Below are positions 1-7,353 of a stretch of 30,240 bases of DNA, one piece after another. Within the stretch, counting starts at the first letter, position 1; each line of letters starts with the position of its first letter. The notes under the pieces were generated by a model that worked only from the letters and a program-made list of their open reading frames with translations, had not been told where the DNA came from and ran no database searches. Both the position numbers and the translations under genes were made by a program. This stretch comes from an uncultured Oscillospiraceae bacterium (lineage in GTDB: Bacteria; Bacillota; Clostridia; Oscillospirales; Oscillospiraceae). The DNA is taken from positions 1 to 30,240 of the forward strand of contig CAKUHX010000004.1 in the NCBI GenBank assembly GCA_934659475.1, written 5' to 3'.

Positions 1-155
1 AGAAGCGGGAGCGGCTGGAGAAGCTGGCCGGGGCCATGGACACCATCCGGGCCAAGTACGGCAAGGGGGCCATCGCCCCCGCCTCCTGCCCCCGGGATCC
101 CGGGGAGGAGCGCCATGCCCCGCCGCCGGGAGGAAAGGACTATTTGTCGGAGTGA
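1..155 (+). CDS. Y-family DNA polymerase, C-terminal end (partial)
   Basis: Only the last 50 codons are present; the gene enters from the left edge in the frame that starts at base 3 and stops with TGA at 153-155. The tail holds a charged helix followed by a motif of the form TIRAKYGKGAI, which resembles the closing segment of DinB/UvrX-type translesion polymerases, where a final helix and an IRxKYG-like stretch close the little-finger region. The last 25 residues are Pro/Gly-rich and look like a free tail. The stop lies only four bases from the stop of the convergent antiporter remnant. The catalytic palm and finger domains are outside the window, so the family call rests on this short tail alone and could be wrong. 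Confidence 0.5.
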   Translation, partial: KRERLEKLAGAMDTIRAKYGKGAIAPASCPRDPGEERHAPPPGGKDYLSE

Positions 156-159
156 CCGG

Positions 160-712
160 TCAGGGGCACCTGTTCAGCAGCCGGCCGCAGGCCGCATCCA
201 TGCCCAGGGCCCCCAGGGGGGCGGTGATGAGGATGGCCAGCACCGCCGTGGACAGAACGATGCCGCCGCAGGACAGACCCATAGACAGAGGGACAGAGCC
301 GATGGCGGCCTGCACCGTGGCCTTGGGCAGATAGGCGATGACGCAGAACAGCCGCTCCTTCCGATCTAGGGGCGTTCTGACCAGGCAGAGCAGCACCCCC
401 ACAGCCCGCAGACACAGGGCAAGGAAGATCATGGCGACGGCCATGGGCCCTGCCTTCAGCGTGTAGCGGACGTCCACCGCCGCGCCCACAAGGACGAAGA
501 GGAGCACCTCAGCCCCCAGCCACAGCTTGCCGAATTTTTCGGACAGGCGCCTGGTGACGGATCTCGGGCTTTTGAGCTTCAGCGCGCAGGCCATGCTGAC
601 CACGGCCAAAAGGCCGGACACAGGGATATAGGGCTTGGCCCAGGCGGAGCGTTTCGCAGACCGCCGCCAGAGATAGGCCCACAAGGAAAATGAACGCCAG
701 GGATGTAAGCAC
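160..712 (-). pseudogene. Cation:proton antiporter remnant with internal deletion and frameshift
   Basis: The N-terminal piece starts at a GTG (712) behind a good AGGAGGT site at about 719-725. It reads VLTSLAFIFLVGLSLAAVCE, the usual first membrane helix of CPA-type Na+/H+ antiporters of Clostridia. After about 24 codons the frame runs into unrelated sequence. In another frame, from about base 640 down to the TGA at 160, the family's C-terminal half is well preserved: PVSGLLAVVSMACAL, LLFVLVGAAVDVRY, then ERLFCVIAYLPKATVQAAIG. Family members are about 390-400 residues long; here about 180 codons remain, so roughly 200 codons covering the middle helices are gone and the join is out of frame. 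The surviving half has no internal stop, which suggests recent loss. A functional half-length protein from the internal frame is possible but unlikely. Confidence 0.8.
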
Positions 713-872
713 AAAAAAACCTCCTAAGACGCAAAAAAGCCGACGGCCCCTGCATCCTGAAATGCAGAAGTCATCAGCTTTGACAAGCGGTTTCGGCCTT
801 GGCCGGGGGAGAACTTCATTCCCTTGTCATGCAGTGCAGCACAGGGAAGAGAAAAATGCAAGCGGAACGTAA

Positions 873-1094
873 AGCGCCCCGCCCCATAGGGGCGGGGCGC
901 TCCAGCTTGTCAAAAAAGTCTTTTTGACAAGCTGGAGAAGATCATGAAACTTTGAAAAAGTTCCATGATCTTATGATCAAAAACGAAAGACACCCCTCCT
1001 GGGTTTCTTTCGTAACTATCTTCCTTCCCGTATCTCTACGTGCTGCTGCTTGTTCGACAGTCTCAAGCGCCCCGCCCCTATGGGGCGGGGCGCT
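873..1094. repeat. Hairpin-packed intergenic element with GC-rich palindromic ends
   Basis: The 421-bp gap between the antiporter remnant and the azoreductase gene holds no credible gene. It contains five hairpins in a row: 873-885/889-901 (13-bp GC-rich stem, loop ATA), 901-916/921-936 (16-bp perfect stem, loop AGTC), 938-951/959-972 (one mismatch), 983-995/1001-1013 (one mismatch) and 1066-1078/1082-1094 (the same 13-bp GC-rich stem, loop TAT). The first and last stems have the same sequence. Reading inward from both ends, the adjoining bases also match partly (GCGCT, AG, TGTC, AA, AAG in order), as expected for terminal inverted repeats. It looks like a small non-autonomous element of about 222 bp, or a cluster of REP-like units. 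A related palindrome lies at 14704-14736. Confidence 0.55.
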
Positions 1095-1133
1095 CAAAAC
1101 AGTTGAAAGGCTCAGGAAAGGCCCGGGGCCGGT

Positions 1134-1724
1134 TCAGTGCAGCATGCGGGCCAGCTCCCCGGCCCGCTCCATGGCCCGGTGCAGCTCCCCCGCGCCGTCA
1201 AAGCCCTGCACATCCAGCCCGTCGGCGGCGATGGCGTGGAAACGGTCGAAGCCGAAGAACTTCTGGATGGCGGCCAGGTAGGGCACCCCCTGCTCCCAGT
1301 CGTTGCCCTCGCCGTAAATGCCGCCCCGGGTGGTGAGGAACACCAGCTCCGTGCCCCGGCACAGGCCCTTCAGGCCCTCCGCCGTGCTCTTGAAGGTGAT
1401 CCCGTCCACAGAGACGTTTTCAATGTAGATCTTCAGCAGAGCGGGGAAGCTGAGATCCCAGAAGGGGGCGGCCATGACCACGGCGTCCGCCGCCGCGATC
1501 TGGTGGGCGTAGCGGAAGCGGGGGGTGTCCAGCTCTCCCCGGGCGGCGGCCTCGTCCCGCTGGGCCAGGGTGTCGGGCATCAGGGGCTGGAGCCCCTCGC
1601 GCATCAGGTCCAGCCGGGTCACCTGCCACTCCTGGGGCAGGGCGGCCAGAAAGGCCTCTGCCAGCTTCCGGGTGCGGGACTGCTCCCCCCGGATGCAGCA
1701 GTCGACATACAGCAGCTGTTTCAT
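1134..1724 (-). CDS. FMN-dependent NADH:quinone/azo oxidoreductase (flavodoxin-like fold)
   Basis: This 196-residue cytoplasmic protein matches the AzoR/NQO-type flavodoxin-like fold. It reduces quinones or azo bonds with NAD(P)H through bound FMN. The first strand runs into a phosphate-binding loop (LLYVDCCIRGEQSRTRKLAEAF, shown here as residues 4-25), where Ser/Thr/Arg contact the FMN phosphate. The motif AAPFWDLSFPALLKIYIE (about 85-102) is the family's PxW...PxxLK flavin/dimer segment, and LTTRGG (about 130-135) lines the isoalloxazine ring. The start codon overlaps the stop of the upstream phosphorylase gene (ATGA, 1721-1724) and an AAGGAGG site lies inside the phosphorylase end, so translation is probably coupled. 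It is the last gene of the salvage operon; why a flavin reductase sits there is unclear. Substrate cannot be told from sequence. Confidence 0.85.
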   Translation of the reverse strand: MKQLLYVDCCIRGEQSRTRKLAEAFLAALPQEWQVTRLDLMREGLQPLMPDTLAQRDEAAARGELDTPRFRYAHQIAAADAVVMAAPFWDLSFPALLKIYIENVSVDGITFKSTAEGLKGLCRGTELVFLTTRGGIYGEGNDWEQGVPYLAAIQKFFGFDRFHAIAADGLDVQGFDGAGELHRAMERAGELARMLH

Positions 1725-2467
1725 TGTTTTTCGTCCTCCTTGGCGGTGCGGTACAGGGCCTCCAGAGCCACGGCGATCTCCCGCCGCTCGCCCACGGCGC
1801 TCATGTCCTCGCCCCCGGCGTAGTCGGCCACGGCGTCTGCCGTGTCCTGGCCGTACAGCACCACATTGTTTAAGATCGACGCCGTGCGAACTCCGCGGAT
1901 GCGGCCCACGGTGAACAGGGCCGCCGTCTCCATGTCCGCGCCCAGAGCCCCCAGAGCCGACCAGTGGGCGGACTCGGCGTCGTTGGTGTCGATATAGAAG
2001 CTCTCGTGGCTGTGCACCACCCCCACGTGGTGGGGCCAGCCCTCTTCCCGGGCGGCCTCCACGCAGTTCACCAGCAGGCCGGTGTCGGGCACGGCGGGGT
2101 ACCGGGCGTCCACATAGGCCTTAGAGGCCCCGTCGTCCCGGATGGCCCCGCAGGCGAAGATCAGATCGCCGATGGCGATGCCCTTCTGCAGCGCCCCGCA
2201 GGAGCCGATGCGCACCATGGCGGTGACACCGATCTTTTTCAGTTCCTCGATGGCGATGGCGGCGGAGCTGCCGCCGATGCCCGTGGAGATGGCCAGCACG
2301 GGCACCCCCTTGTAAAGACCCCGCAGGCTGCGGAACTCCCGGTTATAGGCCAGTTCCTCCACGTCCTGTAATTGCAGGGCGATGCGGTCCAGGCGGCCGG
2401 GATCACCGGGGAGGATGGCGTATTTGATATTTAAGGTGTCGTCCAGTTGGATATGGGGCTGAAGCAT
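1721..2467 (-). CDS. Nucleoside phosphorylase (NP-I family, purine/uridine type)
   Basis: The 248-residue protein is a member of the NP-I (DeoD/Udp) family, which splits nucleosides with phosphate into base plus (deoxy)ribose-1-phosphate. Visible motifs are LPGDPGR (residues 19-25, phosphate loop), VRIGSCGAL (85-93, phosphate-binding Arg86) and ADMETAALF (177-185), the Met-Glu pair that binds the ribose hydroxyls. The stretch IRDDGASKAYV resembles the uridine phosphorylase subgroup as much as the purine one, so base preference is open. Placed just after adenosine deaminase and nicotinamidase, an inosine/guanosine phosphorolysis role is the simplest reading. Its AAAGGAGG site overlaps the stop of the nicotinamidase gene (14-nt gap), and its own stop overlaps the azoreductase start. 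Confidence 0.88.
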   Translation of the reverse strand: MLQPHIQLDDTLNIKYAILPGDPGRLDRIALQLQDVEELAYNREFRSLRGLYKGVPVLAISTGIGGSSAAIAIEELKKIGVTAMVRIGSCGALQKGIAIGDLIFACGAIRDDGASKAYVDARYPAVPDTGLLVNCVEAAREEGWPHHVGVVHSHESFYIDTNDAESAHWSALGALGADMETAALFTVGRIRGVRTASILNNVVLYGQDTADAVADYAGGEDMSAVGERREIAVALEALYRTAKEDEKQ

Positions 2468-2481
2468 AGGTTTTCCTCCTT

Positions 2482-3012
2482 TTAACGGTTCAATACCTTC
2501 ACCTGCAGGCCGGCCAGCACGTCCAGTACCTTTTCGTTCAGATCATTGTCAAAGCTGTCGGTGAGGCGGGCGTCCACCGTCAGCTGGGCGTCGGGGTAGT
2601 GCCCCTGGAGCACGGCGGCATTGCTGACCACGCAGATGTTGGACACCAGACCGCACAGCTCGATATTGTCCACACGCTCCGGCAGCTTGGCTAGCACGGC
2701 GGGATCCCCCAGATCCATGCCGAAGGTGCGCTTTTCGATGCCTACGGCGCCTACCTCCGCCAGGGCTTCAGCGGTCTGGCCGTAGTTTTGCCAACCCTCG
2801 CTGCCCCGGATACAGTGGGGCACGGGCAGGTTTCTGCCCTCCCGGGTGTTTATATAGTCCTCATAGTGGGTGTCCATGGTGTACCACACCCGGCCGGGGC
2901 CGTACTCCCGCACCCGGGCGGCGATCTTCTCGTCCAGCCTCTCCGCCCCGGCGAAGCCCAGGGCCCCGTCCACAAAATCCTTCTGATAGTCGATGACAAA
3001 CAGGATGTCCAT
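2482..3012 (-). CDS. Nicotinamidase / isochorismatase-family cysteine hydrolase
   Basis: The 176-residue protein belongs to the isochorismatase-like hydrolases and most likely turns nicotinamide into nicotinate for NAD salvage. The catalytic triad is visible: Asp8 (VIDYQKDF), Lys94 (IEKRTFGMD) and Cys127 (GLVSNICVVSNAAVL). The metal ligands are Asp47 and His49 (TMDTHYED) and His66 (PVPHCIRGSEGW), the pattern of true nicotinamidases rather than isochorismatases. An upstream in-frame ATG would add 33 residues, but that extension translates the 105-bp repeat and has no family likeness. The ATG at 3010-3012 has an AAAGGAG site seven bases before it and begins with MDILFVIDYQ, the normal family start. 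It sits in the add operon; nicotinamide could come from nicotinamide riboside cleaved by the nucleoside hydrolases across the divergent promoter. Confidence 0.85.
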   Translation of the reverse strand: MDILFVIDYQKDFVDGALGFAGAERLDEKIAARVREYGPGRVWYTMDTHYEDYINTREGRNLPVPHCIRGSEGWQNYGQTAEALAEVGAVGIEKRTFGMDLGDPAVLAKLPERVDNIELCGLVSNICVVSNAAVLQGHYPDAQLTVDARLTDSFDNDLNEKVLDVLAGLQVKVLNR

Positions 3013-3062
3013 TGCGTGTTCTCCTTTTACTCTCCCTTGCCTTCTCTTTCCTGTCAATATCC

Positions 3063-3167
3063 TGTCATTGCGAGCCAGTTCACAAACTGGCGCGACGATC
3101 CGTTTTCTCAAACTTTGGGGATACGGATTCCCACGGCAGTGACATCGGTCACTGCCTCGGAATGACG
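3063..3167 (+). repeat. 105-bp structured dispersed repeat, copy 1
   Basis: Copy 1 matches copy 2 (18406-18510) at 91 of 105 positions with no gaps. Its ends form an imperfect inverted repeat (TGTCATTGCGAG against CTCGGAATGACG, two mismatches). Inside are three hairpins: 3075-3080/3085-3090, 3098-3103/3123-3128 and 3135-3143/3148-3156. Together they would give a four-arm cloverleaf. It fills most of the gap between add and the nicotinamidase gene and lies on the antisense side of their transcript. No clear target-site duplication is seen. Likely a MITE or REP-like element. Confidence 0.8.
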
Positions 3168-3176
3168 GGTTTTGTT

Positions 3177-4181
3177 TTACTTACTTTCCAGCAGGGCTTT
3201 TTTCTTCTCCTGGGGCAGGAAGGCCGCCCGGATGGAATTTCCGCTCATCTTCACCAGATCCTCCGGGGTGAAGCCCATATCCTTCAGGCAGTGGTCATAC
3301 TCCGCCTCCAGATCCACCCCGGCAAAGGTCATGTTGTCCGTGTTGATGGTCACCCTCAGCCCCATGTCCAGCAGTTTTTTGGCCGGATGCAGCCCATAAG
3401 AGGGCTGGGTCATGCACTGGATGTTGCTGGTGGGGCACACCTCGATGGTGACCCCCTCCCGGATGGCCCGCCGCACCAATTCCGGGTCGTCATAGATGTG
3501 GTGGCCGTGGCCGATGCGCTGGGCGCCGAAGTCCATGGCGTCCTGCACGGTGTCCGGCCCCTGGCTGTCCCCGGCGTGACAGGTGAAGGGGACGCCCAGC
3601 TCCGCCGCCCGGTGGAACAGGGGGGCGAAGTTCTTCAGGGGCACGATGCCCTCAGCCCCCGCCAGGTCCAGACCCACGACGCCATGGCCCAAAAGTTCCT
3701 TCGTCACCTCCACCGTCTCGGCGTTTTCCTTCCAGTTCACGGTCTCCGGCCCGATGCACATCATGCAGCACAGGATGCCCACGTCGAAGCCGGGGCACTG
3801 GGCCAGCCCCTGCTCCCGCCCGGCCAGCACAGCCCGGACCGCCTGAAGCTGGGTCAGCCCCTTGCGGGTGTGCAGCTGGGGGGCAAAGCGGATCTCCGCG
3901 TAGGCCAGCCCCTGGCGGTACAGCAGGCCGATCAGTTCTCTGGTCACCAGGGCCAGACTGTCCTCGTCCTGCATCACCGCCACGGGCAGGTCGAACATCT
4001 TCAGATACTCGTTCACGCTGCCGCACAGGGCGCTGCGGCGGATATAGTCCAGATAGCCCTCCAGCGTCCCGCCCGGCACGGGGACCCCCTGCTCCTTCGC
4101 CAGCCGGAACAGGGTCTCCGGCGGCACGGAGCCGTCCAGATGCAGATGCAGATCCACCTTGGGAAAATCAGGATGCTTCAT
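3177..4181 (-). CDS. add: Adenosine deaminase family protein
   Basis: The 334-residue protein is an amidohydrolase-fold deaminase that converts (deoxy)adenosine to (deoxy)inosine with a Zn ion. Metal ligands are His12 and His14 (VDLHLHLDGS), His202 (TCHAGD) and Asp282 (INTDN); His225 in RIGHGHHI is the catalytic histidine, and the EVCPTSN segment (247-253) is typical. Two substrate-side residues differ from the textbook enzyme: HAGE is HAGD (Asp205 in place of the proton-donating Glu), and the NTDD pair is NTDN. The second change is common in bacterial Add; the first is unusual. A good GGAGG site precedes the ATG at 4179-4181. It is the first gene of the minus-strand salvage operon, and its last codons lie about 10 bp from the 105-bp repeat. 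A related deaminase with another substrate remains possible. Confidence 0.85.
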   Translation of the reverse strand: MKHPDFPKVDLHLHLDGSVPPETLFRLAKEQGVPVPGGTLEGYLDYIRRSALCGSVNEYLKMFDLPVAVMQDEDSLALVTRELIGLLYRQGLAYAEIRFAPQLHTRKGLTQLQAVRAVLAGREQGLAQCPGFDVGILCCMMCIGPETVNWKENAETVEVTKELLGHGVVGLDLAGAEGIVPLKNFAPLFHRAAELGVPFTCHAGDSQGPDTVQDAMDFGAQRIGHGHHIYDDPELVRRAIREGVTIEVCPTSNIQCMTQPSYGLHPAKKLLDMGLRVTINTDNMTFAGVDLEAEYDHCLKDMGFTPEDLVKMSGNSIRAAFLPQEKKKALLESK

Positions 4182-4241
4182 ACTGTCCTCCTTCTACACA
4201 GCAGTTGTCGTTCTGCCGCGCACACTTTTCCTCTTACTATA

Positions 4242-4270
4242 AGCATATCCCCCCCGGGGTCCCCCGTCAA
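4242..4270 (-). promoter_or_regulatory. Sigma-A promoter of the add operon
   Basis: On the minus strand TTGACG (4265-4270) is followed after 17 bp by TATGCT (4242-4247). Transcription would start near 4235, giving a leader of about 55 nt before add. The spacer is very GC-rich and nearly palindromic (runs of C, GGGG and C), which may matter for regulation. Confidence 0.6.
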
Positions 4271-4355
4271 GCAGTTTTTATGGCTCAGTCTTTGGCGAAA
4301 ATGGCAACGCCGCCGCCGATATTTTGTAAAAAAGGGATAAAACCGCAAGAACAAA

Positions 4356-4384
4356 TTGACAACACCATAGAAAAAGAATACAAT
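4356..4384 (+). promoter_or_regulatory. Sigma-A promoter of the nucleoside importer operon
   Basis: TTGACA (4356-4361), a 17-bp spacer and TACAAT (4379-4384) form a near-consensus promoter. The start would fall at about 4391, exactly on the palindrome described next. It faces the add promoter, with about 85 bp between the two -35 boxes. Confidence 0.85.
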
Positions 4385-4390
4385 CGTAAT

Positions 4391-4415
4391 GTTCCGGAAC
4401 CGTTTTCCCCGGGAA
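4391..4415. promoter_or_regulatory. Two small palindromes at the transcription start (possible operator)
   Basis: GTTCCGGAAC (4391-4400) is a perfect 10-bp palindrome at the predicted start point, and TTCCCCGGGAA (4405-4415) is a second one 4 bp further on. Their position just downstream of the -10 box suits repressor binding. No known operator consensus was recognised, and no regulator gene lies next to them. Confidence 0.4.
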
Positions 4416-4453
4416 GACAGTTTCAGGAAGAAGATTTTTAGGAGGTTACGAAC

Positions 4454-5593
4454 GTGAAAAAGTTTCTTGCTCTCGCCCTTGCGCTGACCATGTCCCTGTC
4501 CCTGGTCGCCTGCGGCAAGAAGGACCCCCCCGCCAGTTCCGGCTCCAACGCCGGCTCCACCAGCACCACCGATAAGAAGGTCTATAACGTGGCTTACGTT
4601 GTCAACGGCAACCTGGGCGACAAGTCCTTCTTCGACTCCGCCGAGGCCGGCCTGCAGACCCTGAAGGCCGACGGCCGCATCAAGCTGAACACCATCGAGC
4701 TGGGCGGTCTGGACGAGGACAAGCCCAAGTGGCTGGATACCCTGTACGAGGTGTCCGAGTCCAAGGAGTACGACGTGATCATCTGCGGTACTTACCAGAT
4801 GCCCGACTACCTGAAGGAAGTCGCCACCAAGTACCCCGAGCAGAAGTACGTCATCTTCGACGACGACACCTATGCCGGCGAGAACTCCAACGTGCTGAAC
4901 ATCACCTACAAGCAGAACGACATGGGCTATCTGATGGGCATCTTTGCCGCTTATGTCACCACCGACACCTCCATCGACAAGATCAACGCCGATCCCGTCA
5001 TCGGCTTCGTGGGCGGCATCGACTCTCCCGTTATCAACGACTTCCTGATGGGCTTCATCGAGGGCGCTCAGTCCGTCAACGCCGACATCAAGGTCGATGC
5101 CCGCTATACCAACAGCTATGTTGACACCGCCGTTGCCAAGGAGTATGGCCTGTCCATGATCAACGACAACAAGTGCGATGTGATCTGGGGCGTGGCCGGC
5201 AACGCCGGCAACGGCGCTGCCGAGGCCGCTCTGGAGACCGGCAAGGCCTACTTCCTGGGCGTCGACTCCGACCAGGAGCTGACCTTCGGCAAGGATCTGG
5301 CCGCCATCACCCTGACCTCCGGTCTGAAGAACATCGGCAACTCCCTGATCTGGGTCTTTGACGAGCTGGATGCCGGCAACGAGCACTGGGGCACCGAGGT
5401 GTCTCTGGGTCTGGCCGAGGGCGGCGTGGGCGTCGTCACCGACAAGAACTTCGCCACCTATGCCAGCGACGAGTGCAAGGCTGCCATCACCGCCGCCGAG
5501 GAGGCCATCAAGGCCGGCACTCTGACCGTGGACTCCGCCGTGGGCGATGAGAGCAACAAGATCAACGATCTGCGCGAGTCCGTCCGTCCCTGA
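4454..5593 (+). CDS. BMP-family nucleoside-binding lipoprotein of an ABC importer
   Basis: The 379-residue protein has a lipoprotein signal peptide with lipobox LVAC and lipidated Cys20, then a Ser/Gly/Thr linker to about residue 41. The rest is a BMP/PnrA-type periplasmic-binding fold, starting with VYNVAYVVNGNLGDKSFFDSA, where the GDKSFFD-like loop is the family's ligand-binding signature; a WGVAGNAGNGAAEAA stretch follows in the second lobe. BMP proteins of this group bind purine nucleosides outside the membrane. The start is GTG at 4454, with AGGAGGT eight bases upstream. It heads the importer operon, followed by an attenuator-like hairpin and then the ATPase and permease genes, a layout that gives more binding protein than transporter. 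Codon use is strongly biased to C-ending codons, as in a highly expressed gene. Confidence 0.93.
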   Translation: MKKFLALALALTMSLSLVACGKKDPPASSGSNAGSTSTTDKKVYNVAYVVNGNLGDKSFFDSAEAGLQTLKADGRIKLNTIELGGLDEDKPKWLDTLYEVSESKEYDVIICGTYQMPDYLKEVATKYPEQKYVIFDDDTYAGENSNVLNITYKQNDMGYLMGIFAAYVTTDTSIDKINADPVIGFVGGIDSPVINDFLMGFIEGAQSVNADIKVDARYTNSYVDTAVAKEYGLSMINDNKCDVIWGVAGNAGNGAAEAALETGKAYFLGVDSDQELTFGKDLAAITLTSGLKNIGNSLIWVFDELDAGNEHWGTEVSLGLAEGGVGVVTDKNFATYASDECKAAITAAEEAIKAGTLTVDSAVGDESNKINDLRESVRP

Positions 5594-5624
5594 GTGACGC
5601 ACTGACAAAGTCATATCCCTGACC

Positions 5625-5652
5625 GAGGGGGCTGGGTCTCTCCAGCCCCCTC
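5625..5652 (+). terminator. Hairpin between binding-protein and ATPase genes (partial terminator)
   Basis: An 11-bp perfect stem (5625-5635 with 5642-5652, 6-nt loop) lies 32 bp after the lipoprotein stop and is followed by only a weak T-rich run. It probably ends or stabilises part of the transcript so that the binding protein is made in excess. Confidence 0.6.
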
Positions 5653-5793
5653 CGTTCTTGACAGAGTCCTTTATCTTATCTTAACGCCATCCCCCGCTTT
5701 CCCCGCATCCCTGTTCCGCAGGATAAAGCCGCTCAAAGACAAGGAGGGCTCCGGGCTCTCCGCCCTAACTCATAAAACGGGAGGGAACCCCTC

Positions 5794-7353
5794 ATGGCAG
5801 AGGAATATGTTGTCCAAATGAAGGGGATCACCAAGGTGTATCCCAACGGCATCGCCGCCAACCAGGACGTGGATCTGAACATCCGCAGGGGTGAGATCCA
5901 CGCGCTGATGGGCGAAAACGGCGCCGGCAAATCCACACTGATGAAAATGCTGTTCGGTCTGGAGCAGCCCACCGAGGGCGAGATCTGGGTCAACGGTGAG
6001 AAAGTCAGCCTGACCTCCCCCACGGTGGCCATCTCCAAGGGCATCGGCATGGTGCATCAGCACTTCATGCTGGTCCCCAGCCTGACCGTGGCGGAAAATA
6101 TCGTCCTGGGCATGGTACCCAAGAAGTCCGGACTGTTCATTGATACGAAAAAAGCCGTGGAACTCACGGAGGAATATTCCAAACGCTTTAACCTGCACGT
6201 AGACCCCACCGCCAAGGTGATGGACATCCCCGTGGGCATGAAGCAGAAGGTAGAGATCCTGAAGGCTCTGGTGCGGGGCGCCAAGATCCTGATCTTGGAT
6301 GAGCCCACCGCCGTTCTGACCACCCAGGAGACCAGCGAGCTGTTCAAGGAACTGATCCACCTGAAGGAGGACGGATATACCATCATCTTCATCAGCCACA
6401 AGCTGAACGAGATCATGGAGATCACCGACCGCATGACCATCCTGCGGGGCGGCCGCTCCATGGGGGTCCATAACACCTGCGATGTCACGCCGGAGGTCAT
6501 CTCCCGCCTGATGGTGGGCCGCGACGTGGTGCTGAAGGTAGAGAAGGAGCACGCCAAGCCCACCGACGAGGTGCTGCGGGTGCGCGACCTGGAGTATGTC
6601 AACGAGTGGGGCAAGAAGATGCTGGACCACGTCTCCTTCTCCGTGCGCAAGGGCGAGATCCTGGGCATCGCCGGCGTAGAGGGCAACGGCCAGAAGGAGC
6701 TGGTGGACATGCTGTTCCACCTGAACACCCCCAACTCCGGCACCGTCACCGTCAACGGCGAGAACATCGTCGGCCTGCCCCAGCGGGAGATCCGGAAGAA
6801 GGGCGTGTCCCTGGTGCCGGAGGACCGCATGCTCTACGGCATCGCCGGGGCCGCCTCCATTCAGGAGAATATCATCTCCGACCGTTGCGGCGACAAGCGC
6901 CTGAACAAGGGCCTGCTGTTCGACATGAGGGCCATCCACGAGGAGACCGACCGCCTGATCCGGGACTACACCGTTCTGTGCAAGTCCCGTGACCAGCGGG
7001 TGGACAACCTGTCCGGCGGCAACATCCAGAAGGTGGTGGTGGCCCGGGAGTTCTCCAACGGCCCCTGCCTGATCATCGCCGACCAGCCCACCCGTGGCAT
7101 CGACGTGGGCGCCACCGAGTTCATCCGCAAGAAGCTGGTGGAGCTGTCCCGCTCCGGCATCGCGGTGCTGCTGGTGTCCGCCGACCTGAACGAGGTCATG
7201 GAGCTGTCCGACAGCCTGATCGTCATGTGCGGCGGCCACATTGCCGCCTATTTCGAGGATACATCCGAGCTCACCGATGAAATGATGGGCGAATACATGC
7301 TTGGCCTCAAGCGGCAGACGCCTGAGGAAGTCAGGAGGGTTTGCCATGAGTGA
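5794..7353 (+). CDS. Nucleoside ABC importer, double ATPase subunit (NupA/YufO type)
   Basis: The 519-residue cytoplasmic subunit carries two ABC domains. The first has Walker A GENGAGKS (40-47) and Walker B ILILDEPTA (about 166-173), with a degenerate signature (PVGMKQKVEI). The second has an altered Walker A (GVEGNGQKELV, no GKS), a normal signature LSGGN (406-410) and Walker B LIIADQPTRGIDVG. This asymmetry is normal for the sugar/nucleoside class of double ATPases; one composite site hydrolyses ATP. It powers uptake through the two permeases encoded next. A GGGAGGG site precedes the ATG. The last eight bases overlap the start of the first permease, so translation is likely coupled. Confidence 0.95.
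   Translation: MAEEYVVQMKGITKVYPNGIAANQDVDLNIRRGEIHALMGENGAGKSTLMKMLFGLEQPTEGEIWVNGEKVSLTSPTVAISKGIGMVHQHFMLVPSLTVAENIVLGMVPKKSGLFIDTKKAVELTEEYSKRFNLHVDPTAKVMDIPVGMKQKVEILKALVRGAKILILDEPTAVLTTQETSELFKELIHLKEDGYTIIFISHKLNEIMEITDRMTILRGGRSMGVHNTCDVTPEVISRLMVGRDVVLKVEKEHAKPTDEVLRVRDLEYVNEWGKKMLDHVSFSVRKGEILGIAGVEGNGQKELVDMLFHLNTPNSGTVTVNGENIVGLPQREIRKKGVSLVPEDRMLYGIAGAASIQENIISDRCGDKRLNKGLLFDMRAIHEETDRLIRDYTVLCKSRDQRVDNLSGGNIQKVVVAREFSNGPCLIIADQPTRGIDVGATEFIRKKLVELSRSGIAVLLVSADLNEVMELSDSLIVMCGGHIAAYFEDTSELTDEMMGEYMLGLKRQTPEEVRRVCHE

Noticed and set aside
873..1094. CRISPR-like repeat array
   Set aside because: The units are different inverted repeats, not identical direct repeats with regular spacers.
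4205..4441. 78-codon plus-strand frame in the add-bmp gap
   Set aside because: It spans both divergent promoters and the operator-like palindromes and has no ribosome site.
4182..4453. Purine riboswitch upstream of the nucleoside importer or add
   Set aside because: The conserved junction bases and paired loops of the purine aptamer are not present, and both leaders are too short or lack the fold.
4178..5614. Long open frame on the minus strand opposite the BMP lipoprotein (478 codons)
   Set aside because: It mirrors the C-ending codon pattern of the real gene, has low-complexity Gly/Val/His/Asp composition and no ribosome site.
5656..5690. TTGACA at about 5657-5662 as a promoter for the ATPase gene
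   Set aside because: No acceptable -10 box lies 16-18 bp downstream (closest is TTAACG or TAACGC).
6681..6715. Loss of Walker A in the second ATPase domain as a sign of inactivation
   Set aside because: An altered second Walker A is normal in the double ATPases of sugar and nucleoside importers.
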